From the NCBI RefSeq assembly GCF_009937975.1, contig NZ_AP018441.1:2604001-2668000 (forward strand): a stretch of 64,000 nucleotides of DNA, given 5' to 3'. The translations under genes and the position numbers were made by a program. Source of the stretch: Undibacterium sp. YM2 (GTDB lineage: Bacteria > Pseudomonadota > Gammaproteobacteria > Burkholderiales > Burkholderiaceae_D). Below the pieces are notes generated by a model, which saw only the letters and a list, made by a program, of their open reading frames with translations, was not told where the DNA came from and did not search any database. This document shows positions 27,508 through 37,116 of the stretch, one piece after another (positions within the stretch are counted from its first letter, which is position 1; every line of letters begins with the position of its first letter).

Positions 27508-28371
27508 TCAGCGATTGGTACGTGACATGAATACCAGGCGCTCAAACAAATGCACATCCTGTTCATTTTTCAGCAAGGCACCATGCAGGGGAGGGACGAT
27601 CGCCTTATTATCCTTGCTGCGCATGGCTTCTGCGGGTATATCTTCAGCCAATAAGAGCTTCAACCAGTCTATGAACTCTGAAGTGGAAGGTTTTTTCTTG
27701 AGGCCGGCAACGTCGCGGATTTCATAAAAGGTTTGCAGTGCCTGCGCCAGCAAGTCTGACTTTAATTTTGGGAAGTGGACATCGACGATCTTTTGCATCG
27801 TTTCCTTGTCCGGGAATTTGATGTAATGGAAGAAGCAGCGGCGCAGGAAGGCGTCTGGTAGTTCTTTTTCATTGTTGGAAGTAATGATGACCAGTGGGCG
27901 ATGCTTGGCGCGCACCATCTCACGGGTTTCATAGACATAAAACTCCATACGGTCCAGCTCGCGCAACAAGTCATTCGGGAATTCTATGTCGGCCTTATCG
28001 ATTTCATCGATGAGTAAAACCACGGGCTCGTCAGCAGTAAAGGCCTGCCACAGCACACCTTTGACGATATAGTTGTGGATGTCCTTGACTCTTTCATCGC
28101 CGAGTTGCGAGTCACGCAGGCGCGAAACAGCATCGTACTCATACAATCCCTGTTGTGCCTTGGTCGTGGATTTGATATGCCATTGCATCAGGGGCATATT
28201 CAGGGCTGCAGCGACTTCTTCCGCCAGCATGGTTTTGCCTGTGCCAGGCTCACCCTTGATCAGTAGTGGGCGTTGCAGACTCAGGGCGGCATTGACTGCC
28301 AGTTTCAAATCATCGGTAGCGACATAATTGTCGGCACCGTCAAAGCGTAAAGTAGTTGGCGCTTGTGTCAT
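27508..28371 (-). CDS. MoxR-family AAA+ ATPase
   Basis: 287 residues. Walker A is GEPGTGKT (residues 40-47) and Walker B is LLIDEIDK (119-126); sensor 1 is VIITSNNEKELPDAFLRR. MoxR proteins act as chaperone-like ATPases that mature metal or other complexes, usually with a von Willebrand factor A protein encoded next door. Here the gene ends at a terminator facing acs and no VWA gene is adjacent, so its partner must be elsewhere or absent. Confidence 0.92.
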   Translation of the reverse strand: MTQAPTTLRFDGADNYVATDDLKLAVNAALSLQRPLLIKGEPGTGKTMLAEEVAAALNMPLMQWHIKSTTKAQQGLYEYDAVSRLRDSQLGDERVKDIHNYIVKGVLWQAFTADEPVVLLIDEIDKADIEFPNDLLRELDRMEFYVYETREMVRAKHRPLVIITSNNEKELPDAFLRRCFFHYIKFPDKETMQKIVDVHFPKLKSDLLAQALQTFYEIRDVAGLKKKPSTSEFIDWLKLLLAEDIPAEAMRSKDNKAIVPPLHGALLKNEQDVHLFERLVFMSRTNR

Positions 28372-28642
28372 GGATATAAACTCGACGTGTAGGGTTACTT
28401 GAGAGTGTAAAGAGTATAAGCGAGAATTTGTCCTCTTGTGAACGGCTGTTCTTTTTTCTGTGCATGCAACTCAGAAAGGCAATTATTTTTTTGCCTGGAG
28501 TTGCGTAAGTGCAGCTTTTTTACCCTTTGGAGAGGCGCGTGTACCAGGTTTTTTACGCAAATTTGATTGTAATCAGCTAAAATGCTGAGTTATATCAAAA
28601 CACTGAATTTATTGATCTGCCTGCTAATTAATAATCGCTAAT

Positions 28643-28966
28643 ATGAAAAAATTGTTTGCACTCCTCGCTATGGCGAGCCTCGCTCAAGCTGCTACTGCGG
28701 CAGATCCGGTTGGCAATCCTAAAGATGCTGCTGATAAAAAAATCGCGATGTGTATTGGTTGCCATGGTATTCCTGGCTACAAAGCGAGTTTCCCTGAGGT
28801 ATATCAGGTGCCTATGATAGGCGGGCAATCTGCCAAATATATAGAAAGCGCCTTGAAGGCTTATCAAAAAGGCGATCGCAAGCATCCATCCATGCGCGGT
28901 ATTGCTGGCAGCCTGACTGAGCAGGACATCGCAGATCTGGCGGCATATTACTCTCAACAAAAATAA
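28643..28966 (+). CDS. Periplasmic class I cytochrome c
   Basis: 107 residues with a signal peptide cleaved after about residue 19 (ATA|AD). Haem is bound at CIGCH (Cys37-His41), with Met84 in HPSMRGIAGS as the likely sixth ligand. The LTEQDIADLAAYYSQQK end is typical of c4/c5-type domains. The next cytochrome gene starts 15 bases later. Each encodes one domain comparable to half of a dihaem cytochrome c4, so they may form a heterodimer carrying electrons to a terminal oxidase. That last point is inference. Confidence 0.92.
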   Translation: MKKLFALLAMASLAQAATAADPVGNPKDAADKKIAMCIGCHGIPGYKASFPEVYQVPMIGGQSAKYIESALKAYQKGDRKHPSMRGIAGSLTEQDIADLAAYYSQQK

Positions 28967-28980
28967 GAATAGGACAGATC

Positions 28981-29328
28981 ATGAAGAAAACTCTGTTGAT
29001 GGCAACTTTGTTGTCCACCTTGTCTTTCGCAGTTCATGCGGGCGGCAATATAGAAGCCGGTAAAGAAGCGGCAAAAAAATTCAATTGCGCTTCTTGTCAT
29101 GGCGACAATTACTCCAAGCCTATCGATCCTAGCTATCCTAAGTTAGCTGGTCAGCACGCCGATTACATTGCCCAGGCTTTGCACGCCTACCAGCGTGGAG
29201 GTGATGCAGCAAATGGCCGTTCTAACCCAACCATGGCTACGCAGGCCAAGGCCTTGTCTAACCAGGATATACAAAATATCGCCGCTTACCTGCATAGCTT
29301 GCCAAGCGAGCTGGTGTTGAAGAAATAA
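28981..29328 (+). CDS. Periplasmic class I cytochrome c
   Basis: 115 residues with a signal peptide (cleavage after about residue 20, VHA|GG). Haem site CASCH (Cys36-His40); probable axial Met85 in NPTMATQAKALS. The fold and the SNQDIQNIAAYLHSL end match c4-type domains. AGGA precedes the ATG and the gene is co-transcribed with the previous cytochrome; a strong terminator follows. Confidence 0.92.
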   Translation: MKKTLLMATLLSTLSFAVHAGGNIEAGKEAAKKFNCASCHGDNYSKPIDPSYPKLAGQHADYIAQALHAYQRGGDAANGRSNPTMATQAKALSNQDIQNIAAYLHSLPSELVLKK

Positions 29329-29358
29329 GTTCTTGCAAAGAACAGTTTTTGCTTGATA

Positions 29359-29389
29359 AAAAAAGCCACGATGATTCGTGGCTTTTTTT
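29359..29389 (+). terminator. Intrinsic terminator after the cytochrome pair
   Basis: A 13-bp stem (AAAAAAGCCACGA / TCGTGGCTTTTTT) with a TGAT loop, then further T. Confidence 0.92.
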
Positions 29390-29448
29390 ATCTTTGCGCT
29401 TTAAGTCGATTGCTTTTTTATTATGACTGTTTGCCTATTTCAAGGCGA

Positions 29449-29476
29449 AAAAAAACCGGCTAAAAGCCGGTTTTTC
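29449..29476 (-). terminator. Intrinsic terminator of the Ala-rich lipoprotein gene
   Basis: An 11-bp stem (AAAAACCGGCT / AGCCGGTTTTT) with an AAA loop; on the minus strand it ends in a long T-run. Confidence 0.88.
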
Positions 29477-29491
29477 TTAAGTAATTAAAAA

Positions 29492-29752
29492 TTACTTGGA
29501 AGCAGATGCGGAAGCTGCTGCTGGAGCGGAAGCTGCTGCAGATGCTGCAGGAGCTGCGCCAGAAGCTGCTGCTGCGTCAGAAGCTGCTGCTGGTGCTGGA
29601 GCTGCTGCTGGGGCTTCTGCTGGAGCAGATGCTGGTGCAGGAGCTGCTGCAGATGCGGATGCTGCTGGAGCGGATGCTTCAGGAGCTTTTTTCTCGCCGC
29701 AAGCAGCCAGAGTCAATGCCAACAGGGAAACGAGCAAGAGTGATTTTTTCAT
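29492..29752 (-). CDS. Low-complexity Ala/Pro/Ser-rich lipoprotein
   Basis: 86 residues. The signal segment MKKSLLLVSLLALTLAACG ends in a clean lipobox (LAAC, Cys18). Almost all of the rest is Ala, Pro and Ser with a few Glu/Asp (EASAPAASASAAAPAPASA and so on), with no folded domain. Such tails act as extended spacers or wall-binding linkers in other lipoproteins. The DNA is a GCT/GCA/CTG-type near-repeat, prone to slippage and so to length changes. GAAAG precedes the ATG at 29752. Function is unknown. Confidence 0.75.
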   Translation of the reverse strand: MKKSLLLVSLLALTLAACGEKKAPEASAPAASASAAAPAPASAPAEAPAAAPAPAAASDAAAASGAAPAASAAASAPAAASASASK

Positions 29753-30072
29753 GTTTGTACTTTCAATAAATAGATCAAAAAAGAAGATCAAAACTTTGCG
29801 ATGAATAATTACCGGTAATTATCGCTCTATAGGTTAATTCGCGAGCTTCTCGCCAAAACGACATTCGGCCCCTACGAAAGTTTCCTAACCCGGAATTATA
29901 ATGATTTTTCCATTAATGGAATAGGCATAGATGCATTTTTGCACTCAAATCAATCATTATTTCTAGACAAGACGCTATTTTTAGTAGGAAATTTCAGGTT
30001 TTCCATGAAAATAAACTACTTTTCGGAAGAAAATTTTCTTTCATATTTTAAAATAATGACGCGTTGCAGCAA
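29753..30072. other. AT-rich intergenic region between the Ala-rich lipoprotein gene and roxA
   Basis: About 320 bases without a supportable gene. It holds an 18-bp perfect palindrome at 29805-29822, and an AT-rich stretch with A/T runs at 29990-30055. It must contain the promoter of the lipoprotein gene. Confidence 0.6.
29805..29822. promoter_or_regulatory. 18-bp perfect palindrome upstream of the Ala-rich lipoprotein gene
   Basis: ATAATTACCGGTAATTAT reads identically on both strands. It starts 53 bases before the lipoprotein start codon, a plausible place for a dimeric regulator to bind. Confidence 0.5.
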
Positions 30073-31209
30073 TCATTGACGTATATCCAGCCAGCCGTCT
30101 TCATACCAAAGGCAGAAAGTTTCTATCGCATCTGCGGAAATATTCGCCAGATCAGCACCATCCAGCTCTCTTTGATTTGCCAATTTGCTCAGACAAATCT
30201 TGTCTTCCTTGCCAACCGCGAATGATTCGCCATTGATGAAAATATGTTTTCCTTTATATAACATCAGCGACTTGCGTGACAGCTTCAGGCCATTTTTCAG
30301 GGCTGACTGATGGAAACGTTTAGGCGCCAGAGGTTTTTCCGGCCCAGTGAAGAAAACACTGGGTTTGGGTTCTGTCAGGTGCTCACCCAGGAAAATGAGT
30401 ACGTCATCGTCAGTAAATTGAATCTTGGCAATTTCTTCAGCAACCTGTTCCAGCATTTCATTGCTGATTTCTGCCGGTTTGGTGCTGACTTTCAAATCAG
30501 GGTCAGCATATCTTCCTGGCAAGTCTATCGAGTCAGACATGAAGTGCAGGAAGGACTCACCCAGTTCCTGGTAAGACGGCGCACGGAAGCCAATGGAGTA
30601 AGTCATACATTCACCGATGGCGATGCCATCATGCGCATATTTTGGCGGTAGATACAGCATGTCGCCCGGCTCAAGCACAAATTCTTGCTCAGCCTTAAAG
30701 TTGCGCAAAATCTTGAGAGGCATGCCATCAATCAGCGTCAAGTCTTTTTGCGCACCTATGCGCCATTTGCGTTGACCATGCGCCTGTAGCAGGAATACAT
30801 CATAAGAATCAAAATGCGGTCCAACACCGCCGCCATCTGCCGCAAAGCTGATCATCAGGTCATCAAGACGGCTGTCAGGGATGAAGCGGAATTGCCTGAG
30901 CAGGGCATCAGCCTTGTCATCATGCAAATTAACGCCTTGTACCAGCAGCGTCCAGTCTTTCTTTTCCTTGACTGGTATGCTGGCTTGTGGGCCAGACTTC
31001 ATTTCCCAGTGTTTGTTGAAGAAGCTGATGAGCCTGGACTCAACATCGTCACGGCCAGCCATGTCAAACAGGTCAGCTTTTGGGATCAGAGGCTGAAAGT
31101 CAGGGATAGCCTGGCGTATCAGCAAGGGCTTCTTGTGCCAGTATTCGCTGAGAAACTCTTCTGCTGTAATGCCGCCCAGCAGGGGCAGGGGGATGGTATT
31201 TTTTTTCAT
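30073..31209 (-). CDS. roxA: Cupin/JmjC ribosomal oxygenase (50S L16 arginine hydroxylase)
   Basis: 378 residues of the YcfD/RoxA family of 2-oxoglutarate- and iron-dependent oxygenases. Iron ligands are His132 and Asp134 (GPHFDSYDVF) and His193 (KYAHDG); the QRKWRIG segment is the usual 2-oxoglutarate-side strand. The C-terminal half holds the dimerisation and winged-helix parts. RoxA hydroxylates an arginine of ribosomal protein L16. The length matches E. coli YcfD. Confidence 0.93.
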   Translation of the reverse strand: MKKNTIPLPLLGGITAEEFLSEYWHKKPLLIRQAIPDFQPLIPKADLFDMAGRDDVESRLISFFNKHWEMKSGPQASIPVKEKKDWTLLVQGVNLHDDKADALLRQFRFIPDSRLDDLMISFAADGGGVGPHFDSYDVFLLQAHGQRKWRIGAQKDLTLIDGMPLKILRNFKAEQEFVLEPGDMLYLPPKYAHDGIAIGECMTYSIGFRAPSYQELGESFLHFMSDSIDLPGRYADPDLKVSTKPAEISNEMLEQVAEEIAKIQFTDDDVLIFLGEHLTEPKPSVFFTGPEKPLAPKRFHQSALKNGLKLSRKSLMLYKGKHIFINGESFAVGKEDKICLSKLANQRELDGADLANISADAIETFCLWYEDGWLDIRQ

Positions 31210-31287
31210 GCCCGCATTATAGGCTGAGGCAAAGGACTCGACTAGACGGGTATAATCTCAGGGCAAATAAATTTTTAAGGAATTGCT

Positions 31288-31842
31288 ATGAAGATAGGCA
31301 AAAATTCAGTTGTTACTGCAGTCTATACCTTGAAAGACGCACAAGACAATCTGATAGAAGAAGGTCAGGAGCCTATGGTTTACCTGCATGGCGGGTATGA
31401 CAATGTGTTTCCCAAGATAGAAGAAGCCCTGGAAGGCAAGGAAAAGGGCTTCAGCACCATTATCCAGTTAAACCCTGAAGATGCCTTTGGTGACTATGAT
31501 GCCGCCCTGGTGAAAGTGGAACCGCGTGATCGCTTTCCTTCACCATTGGAAGTTGGCATGCAGTTTGAAGGCATGCCGGAAGAGTCGGATGATGATGCCG
31601 ATGAAGACAATGCCCATATTTTTACCGTCACGGATATCGCGGATGACAAGGTCGTACTGGATGGCAATCACCCGCTGGCAGGCATAGCCTTGCGCTTTAG
31701 TTTGACGGTAGAAGATGTGCGTGCTGCTTCTGAAGAAGAAGTCGCTCACGGTCACGTGCATGGCGCTCATGGCCATCATCATGACGATGATGATGAGGAT
31801 GATGGTGCGGGCGACGAATATCGTAGTCACCAGTTGCACTGA
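31288..31842 (+). CDS. slyD: FKBP-type peptidyl-prolyl isomerase SlyD
   Basis: 184 residues. The FKBP half-domains flank the insert-in-flap chaperone domain (residues about 65-125; DAFGDYDAALVKVEPRDRF). The C-terminal tail is rich in His and Asp (HGHVHGAHGHHHDDDDEDD), the metal-binding tail that handles nickel in SlyD. The FKBP flank LHGGYDNVFPKIEEALEGK is clear. It is divergent from roxA and ends at a strong terminator. Confidence 0.95.
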   Translation: MKIGKNSVVTAVYTLKDAQDNLIEEGQEPMVYLHGGYDNVFPKIEEALEGKEKGFSTIIQLNPEDAFGDYDAALVKVEPRDRFPSPLEVGMQFEGMPEESDDDADEDNAHIFTVTDIADDKVVLDGNHPLAGIALRFSLTVEDVRAASEEEVAHGHVHGAHGHHHDDDDEDDGAGDEYRSHQLH

Positions 31843-31853
31843 CAAGTAGCCAT

Positions 31854-31886
31854 AAAAAATGCCGTTGACTTCAACGGCATTTTTTT
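31854..31886. terminator. Bidirectional terminator between slyD and mutS
   Basis: A 14-bp stem (AAAAAATGCCGTTG / CAACGGCATTTTTT) with an ACTT loop, A-run on one side and T-run on the other; it serves both converging genes. Confidence 0.92.
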
Positions 31887-31903
31887 AGCTGGATATGTTT
31901 TGG

Positions 31904-34534
31904 TCAGACCTTGTTTGCCAGGCTCTTCAATTCATACAAGGCTGCCAGTGCTTCCCTTGGGGTCATACTATCCGGGTCTATGGTGTCAAGAGTATCCATC
32001 AGCTCAGTATTAACGGGCGCTGACTCCACAACTTCCACTTCAGGCGCACCAACCGGGGAAGAGAATAAATCAAACTGAGGCGTTGATTGCAGCGACTGCG
32101 CTTCCAGATCAGCCAGATGCTTGCGTGCAGAGCGGATAACTGGCTGAGGTATGCCCGCCAGTTGCGCCACCTGCAAACCATAGCTTTGTGAGGCAGGGCC
32201 AGCCTGTACAGCATGCAGGAAAACGATGTTTTCCTTATGCTCAACCGCAGATAAATGCACATTTTCTGCCGATGGGTGGACTTCAGGCAATTGCGTCAGC
32301 TCAAAATAATGCGTGGCAAACAAGGTATAGCTCTTGGATACCTGTATCAGATGCTTGGCAATTGCCCAGGCCAAAGCCAGGCCGTCAAATGTCGATGTAC
32401 CGCGACCCACTTCGTCCATCAATACCAGAGAGTGGTCAGTCGCACCATTCAGGATGGCTGCCGATTCTGTCATCTCCACCATGAAGGTAGAGCGGCCACC
32501 TGCCAGGTCATCCGCTGCACCTATGCGCGTGAAAATACGGTCTATCGGGCCTATCGTCACTTCGGTCGCGGGTACATAACTGCCAACGTAGGCGAGCAGC
32601 GTGATCAGGGCAACCTGACGCATAAAGGTCGATTTACCACCCATGTTAGGGCCGGTGATCAACAATAATTTGCGCTCGGCAGAAAAATCACAATCATTGG
32701 CGATAAAGCGTTCTATCTGGTTTTCGACCACAGGATGGCGACCCTGGACGATATGCAGGGTAGGTTCATCCACCAATTGCGGTGCGCACCAGTTATTCTT
32801 GGTCGCATGCTCAGCCAGGCTGACCAGAGTGTCGAGTTGGGCAATCGCATTTGCCACTCTTTGCAACAAGGGTACTTGCGGCAACAGATCTTGTAACAGA
32901 CGCTCATACAACATCTTTTCACGTACCAGGGCACGTTCTTGTGCCGATAATGCCTTGTCTTCAAAGGCTTTCAATTCTGGTGTGATGTAGCGCTCAGCAT
33001 TTTTCAGGGTCTGGCGACGGCGGTAATTATCCGGCACTTTATCGCTTTGTCCGTTTGTGACTTCAATATAAAAGCCATGCACACGGTTGTATTCAACACG
33101 CAGATTGGCAATGCCTGTGCGTTCACGTTCAGACACTTCGAGGTCTATCAGGAATTGCCCGGCATTCTCAGAAAGAGCGCGCAATTCATCGAGCTCTGCA
33201 TCAAAGCCGGCGGCTATCACGCCACCATCGCGTACCATGTTGGCGGGTTGCAGCATCAAGCCACGTTCCAGCAGGTCCAGGCATTCTGTCGGTGTATCCA
33301 GATCAGACAAGACCTTGGTCAGCAAACTGGTTTGGTTATCGGCGATACACAAGCTCACATAATTGCGCAGGCCGGGCAGGTTTTGCAGGCCATCTCGGAG
33401 TGCAGATAAATCACGAGGTCGCGCAGATTGCAGGGCTATGCGTGTGGTGATGCGCTCTATGTCGGGGATAGCCTTTAAAGTGGTAGCCAGGCCATCAGTG
33501 GAGTCTGCCTGTATCAGCGCCTTGATGGCGTGATGACGTGCCCTGGAGACGGCTTGATCGCGCCGTGCATGGTGTAACCAGTGACGCAGCAGACGCGAGC
33601 CCATGGCTGTGCGGCAATGATCAAGCAAGGAAAACAGGGTGGGCGATTCTTGGCCACGCAAGGTCTCTGTCAACTCCAGATTGCGACGTGTCGCGGTATC
33701 CAGCCCTATGAATTCATGCTCACTCTCAACATTGAGCGTATTGACATGCTTCAGGCCACGGCCTTGCGTGCTTTCAGCATAGCGCAGCAAAGCACCAGCG
33801 GCGCCCAGTGCCGCACTCAGGTTTTCTACCCCAAAACCGGTCAATGAGGCAGTGGCCAATTGATCCTGCAAGGCTTTTTGCCCTTGCTTGACATCGAAAT
33901 GCCAGTCAGGCAATTCAGAGAATTTGCCCGGGAGTTGAGCATAATGCTCATCTAGCAATAGCGTGCCAGCGGACAGCAATACTTCAGCAGGGCTGATGCG
34001 TTCAAGTTCCTGTTGCAGGCGTTGTGGCAGGGATTTCTCGTCAGTCGATACTTCCATCAACTTCAGGGCGCCACTGGCCAGCGATAACCATGCCAGACCT
34101 ATGCTGACGGTTTTTCTTTGTTGCAGCATGCATAGTGACAGCAATGGACGGTCAGATTTCTCAGGCAACAAATCAGTGTCAGTCAGTGTGCCCGGGGTGA
34201 TCACGCGCATGACTTTTCGCTCTACCGGCCCCTTGCTGGTCGCCGGGTCGCCTATCTGTTCGCAGATTGCCGCTGATTCACCTATCTTGACCAGCTTGGC
34301 CAGATAAGGTTCCAGTGAATGGAAGGGCACGCCCGCCATCTTGATCGGTTCGCCGCCAGAACTGCCGCGCTGGGTCAGTGTGATGCCTAACAGACGCGAG
34401 ACTTTTTCGGCATCACCAAAAAACAGCTCATAAAAATCGCCCATCCGGTAAAACACAAGGGTTTCTGGATAGTCTGCCTTGATGCGCAGATATTGCTGCA
34501 TCATGGGGGTGTGTTGTGTTTCTTTTGCGGTCAT
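31904..34534 (-). CDS. mutS: DNA mismatch repair protein MutS
   Basis: 876 residues. The mismatch-reading motif [11 protein letters not shown] (Phe-x-Glu) is near the N-terminus. The ATPase has Walker [11 protein letters not shown] (Lys634), Walker [13 protein letters not shown] and the [10 protein letters not shown] switch. The C-terminal helix-turn-helix region ends in [18 protein letters not shown]. MutS finds mismatches and recruits MutL. Length and layout are complete. Confidence 0.98.
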   Translation of the reverse strand: MTAKETQHTPMMQQYLRIKADYPETLVFYRMGDFYELFFGDAEKVSRLLGITLTQRGSSGGEPIKMAGVPFHSLEPYLAKLVKIGESAAICEQIGDPATSKGPVERKVMRVITPGTLTDTDLLPEKSDRPLLSLCMLQQRKTVSIGLAWLSLASGALKLMEVSTDEKSLPQRLQQELERISPAEVLLSAGTLLLDEHYAQLPGKFSELPDWHFDVKQGQKALQDQLATASLTGFGVENLSAALGAAGALLRYAESTQGRGLKHVNTLNVESEHEFIGLDTATRRNLELTETLRGQESPTLFSLLDHCRTAMGSRLLRHWLHHARRDQAVSRARHHAIKALIQADSTDGLATTLKAIPDIERITTRIALQSARPRDLSALRDGLQNLPGLRNYVSLCIADNQTSLLTKVLSDLDTPTECLDLLERGLMLQPANMVRDGGVIAAGFDAELDELRALSENAGQFLIDLEVSERERTGIANLRVEYNRVHGFYIEVTNGQSDKVPDNYRRRQTLKNAERYITPELKAFEDKALSAQERALVREKMLYERLLQDLLPQVPLLQRVANAIAQLDTLVSLAEHATKNNWCAPQLVDEPTLHIVQGRHPVVENQIERFIANDCDFSAERKLLLITGPNMGGKSTFMRQVALITLLAYVGSYVPATEVTIGPIDRIFTRIGAADDLAGGRSTFMVEMTESAAILNGATDHSLVLMDEVGRGTSTFDGLALAWAIAKHLIQVSKSYTLFATHYFELTQLPEVHPSAENVHLSAVEHKENIVFLHAVQAGPASQSYGLQVAQLAGIPQPVIRSARKHLADLEAQSLQSTPQFDLFSSPVGAPEVEVVESAPVNTELMDTLDTIDPDSMTPREALAALYELKSLANKV

Positions 34535-34792
34535 AAGACTTTGATTTTATTCGTTTTGTTTTCTTGTTTTTGCCTGCTGAAGCACTGGAATTTATACCCA
34601 GTCAGTTCAAATTTGGTGCGCACCATATCATAGACGATTGCCTTGGTCTACGGTTGTCTAGCTTTATTGTGGATATCAATAACTTACAGGCTGCAGAATT
34701 GTCAGGTAAAAGCAAAAACTATCCAGGATATTGTTAAAATCAAAAATCTGATTGTAGCAATATCCTTTTTTGTGTCGAAAGGGCGCTGACCG

Positions 34793-35587
34793 ATGACAAA
34801 TGAATTTATGTATGGACAAAGCACTGCCCTGATCGTTTTCCTTCTTCTTACCTGTATGCTGATTGCCACCGAGCTTGCATATAGAAATGGCCTGCGCAAA
34901 CAAATGGTAGCAAATGATGCGGCCAAATCACAGATCAATACCCTGCAGGCTTCTATGCTGGGCTTGCTCGCCTTATTGTTGAGTTTTGCTTTTTCTCTGG
35001 CGCTGCAAAGGTTTGATGAGCGCAATCAATCGGTAGTCAATGAAGCGAATGCAATTGGCACCACGTATTTGCGCACCCAGCTGTTACCCTTGAGCGTACG
35101 CGAGCATACGCAGACCATGTTGAAGCAGTATATAGACCTGAGAGTAGAAGAAGGGCAGGTCAGTCTCGCAGATGTGGAAAAACGTGATGCCTTAATAAAA
35201 AAAACCAGCCAAATCTCGGATCAGTTGTGGGCGCTCGCCATGAAGTCTGTCGAGTTGGATAAGAGTGCCGTGACCACTGGCATGTTTGTACAGTCGTTGA
35301 ACGATACTATCGATGCATTTGGTAAAAGGGATGCTGGCTTGCAAAGGCATGTGCCTGAGACAGTTGTGTTGCTCTTGTTGATTACCATCATCATGACAGC
35401 TGCGACCATAGGTTATGCTTCTGGCCTGACTGGGCAAAGGGCGGTCTTTGCAACTTTGGCTTTGCAGATTTTGATCAGTATGGCGGTATTTTTAACCATA
35501 GACCTGGATCGCCCACGACGTGGTTTTATACAAGTGAGCCAGTTGAGTATGCTGAATTTACAGCAGTCAGTACATGCAAAGCAGTAA
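34793..35587 (+). CDS. DUF4239-like (bestrophin-like) membrane protein
   Basis: 264 residues with four predicted transmembrane segments, at about residues 10-28, 52-70, 188-208 and 215-236. A conserved segment after helix 2 (LALQRFDERNQSVVNEANAIGTTYLR) is typical of the DUF4239 family, seen as bestrophin-like. The family has no established biochemical role. A hairpin terminator follows. I take the family with fair confidence and claim no function. Confidence 0.8.
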   Translation: MTNEFMYGQSTALIVFLLLTCMLIATELAYRNGLRKQMVANDAAKSQINTLQASMLGLLALLLSFAFSLALQRFDERNQSVVNEANAIGTTYLRTQLLPLSVREHTQTMLKQYIDLRVEEGQVSLADVEKRDALIKKTSQISDQLWALAMKSVELDKSAVTTGMFVQSLNDTIDAFGKRDAGLQRHVPETVVLLLLITIIMTAATIGYASGLTGQRAVFATLALQILISMAVFLTIDLDRPRRGFIQVSQLSMLNLQQSVHAKQ

Positions 35588-35605
35588 TTGAATTTGTATA
35601 AAGTG

Positions 35606-35630
35606 CAAAGGGCCAAAAAATGGCCCTTTG
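35606..35630 (+). terminator. Terminator after the DUF4239-like gene
   Basis: A 10-bp stem (CAAAGGGCCA / TGGCCCTTTG) with an A5 loop, followed by TGCTTTT. It sits just before the convergent rhlE gene and may serve both. Confidence 0.75.
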
Positions 35631-35655
35631 TGCTTTTAATCCTGCCAGCTAAGGA

Positions 35656-37026
35656 TCAGCCATTACCACGGCTACCAGACCTGCGTGGAGCGGACTGCTT
35701 TACCGCCGGTCTTGGGCCTGCTGGGCGAGGTTTGGCTGCCTGTGGCGCAGCTGCCTTACCTGGTGTGCGGGCTGGCTGTCCGCGGCCATTACCTGCAGGA
35801 CGTTGACCTCTGCCACCTCCGCCACCGCCACGATGATCAAAGCTGCGCAACTGTATGGGTTCAGCCTTGGCATGCGGGTCAGGGATGAAGCCATCAATGA
35901 TTTCTTGTGGTATCTGACGCTTGATGAGTTTTTCTATGTCAGCCAGCAATTTGAATTCATCAACGCAGACCAGGGAAACTGCTTCGCCAGTAGCGCCAGC
36001 GCGGCCAGTGCGGCCTATGCGATGCACATAATCTTCTGGCACATTCGGCAAATCATAATTGACGACGTGAGGCAACTGGTCAATGTCGATACCACGGGCA
36101 GCGATGTCGGTCGCGACCAGTACGGTCAGGCTGCCATCCTTGAATTCGGCCAGAGCCTTGGTGCGCGCAGACTGGCTCTTGTTACCGTGGATGGCCATGG
36201 CGGCAATGCCATCTTTGCCCAATTGCTCTACCAGCTTGTTGGCACCATGTTTGGTGCGGGTGAACACCAGTACTTGTGACCATTGATGGGTCTTGATCAG
36301 GTGTGCCAGCATAGGGTGTTTTTTATCGCGATCGACCGGGTGCACTTTTTGTGCGATGACTTCAACCGTGGAATTGCGACGCGCGACTTCTATCATCGCC
36401 GGGTTATCCAGCAAGCGGTCTGCCAGTGCCTTGATGTCGTCGGAGAAAGTGGCAGAGAACAGCAAATTCTGCCGCTTGGCAGGCAAGATCGCCAATACTT
36501 TTTTGATGTCATGGATAAAGCCCATGTCCAGCATGCGGTCTGCTTCATCCAAGACCAAAATCTCGATATTGCGCAGGTCTATCGTGCCTTGCTGGTGATG
36601 ATCAAGCAGGCGGCCTGGCGTTGCCACCAATATATCGACCCCTTGCTTTAACAATTTGATTTGCGGGTTAATGCCAACACCACCAAAAATCACGCCGGAA
36701 TTCAGTGGTACATATTTGCCGTAGGTATTGACGCTTTCTTCTACCTGGGCTGCCAGTTCGCGGGTTGGTGTCAGTACCAGGGCGCGGATAGGGCGTCTGC
36801 TGGTTTTGTCTTTTGGGGCATTGGCTGAGGTAGACAGGCGCTGCAATATAGGCAGGGTAAAACCCGCTGTTTTGCCAGTACCGGTTTGCGCGCCAGCCAG
36901 CAAGTCGCCGCCTTTGATGACAGCGGGAATTGCCTGCTGTTGTATCGGGGTTGGGGAGGTATAGCCTTGTTCGCTGACTGCGCGGACAATGTTCTCGGAT
37001 AAGCCGAGTTCGTTGAATGATGCCAT
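35656..37026 (-). CDS. rhlE: DEAD-box RNA helicase RhlE
   Basis: 456 residues. Q motif TPIQQQAIP, Walker A AQTGTGKT (Lys52), DEAD at 160-163, SAT in LLFSATFSD and motif [12 protein letters not shown] are all present. The C-terminal tail (from about 385) is basic and rich in Gly, Arg, Pro and Ala, as in RhlE-type helicases that act on ribosome assembly and mRNA decay. It lies downstream of suhB on the same strand, with a hairpin between. Confidence 0.95.
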   Translation of the reverse strand: MASFNELGLSENIVRAVSEQGYTSPTPIQQQAIPAVIKGGDLLAGAQTGTGKTAGFTLPILQRLSTSANAPKDKTSRRPIRALVLTPTRELAAQVEESVNTYGKYVPLNSGVIFGGVGINPQIKLLKQGVDILVATPGRLLDHHQQGTIDLRNIEILVLDEADRMLDMGFIHDIKKVLAILPAKRQNLLFSATFSDDIKALADRLLDNPAMIEVARRNSTVEVIAQKVHPVDRDKKHPMLAHLIKTHQWSQVLVFTRTKHGANKLVEQLGKDGIAAMAIHGNKSQSARTKALAEFKDGSLTVLVATDIAARGIDIDQLPHVVNYDLPNVPEDYVHRIGRTGRAGATGEAVSLVCVDEFKLLADIEKLIKRQIPQEIIDGFIPDPHAKAEPIQLRSFDHRGGGGGGRGQRPAGNGRGQPARTPGKAAAPQAAKPRPAGPRPAVKQSAPRRSGSRGNG

Positions 37027-37084
37027 GTGGTTTTACTGTGTTTCTTTATGACCGGACTGGTTTTCATCAGTCCGGAGAGAGGGG

Positions 37085-37109
37085 CGTCCCGCTAAATGCC
37101 AGCGGGACG
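37085..37109 (-). other. Hairpin between suhB and rhlE
   Basis: A 9-bp stem (CGTCCCGCT / AGCGGGACG) with a seven-base loop and no T-run on the minus strand. It may slow or partly end transcription from suhB into rhlE, or act in RNA processing. Confidence 0.45.
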
Positions 37110-37116
37110 TGAGAAA

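Noticed and set aside
27467..27727. Plus-strand open frame after acs
   Set aside because: It begins inside the terminator stem and is antisense to the MoxR gene.
29496..29804. Plus-strand Ala/Gly-rich open frames opposite the lipoprotein gene
   Set aside because: They arise from the repetitive GCT/GCA DNA; the minus-strand frame has a signal peptide, lipobox, ribosome site and terminator.
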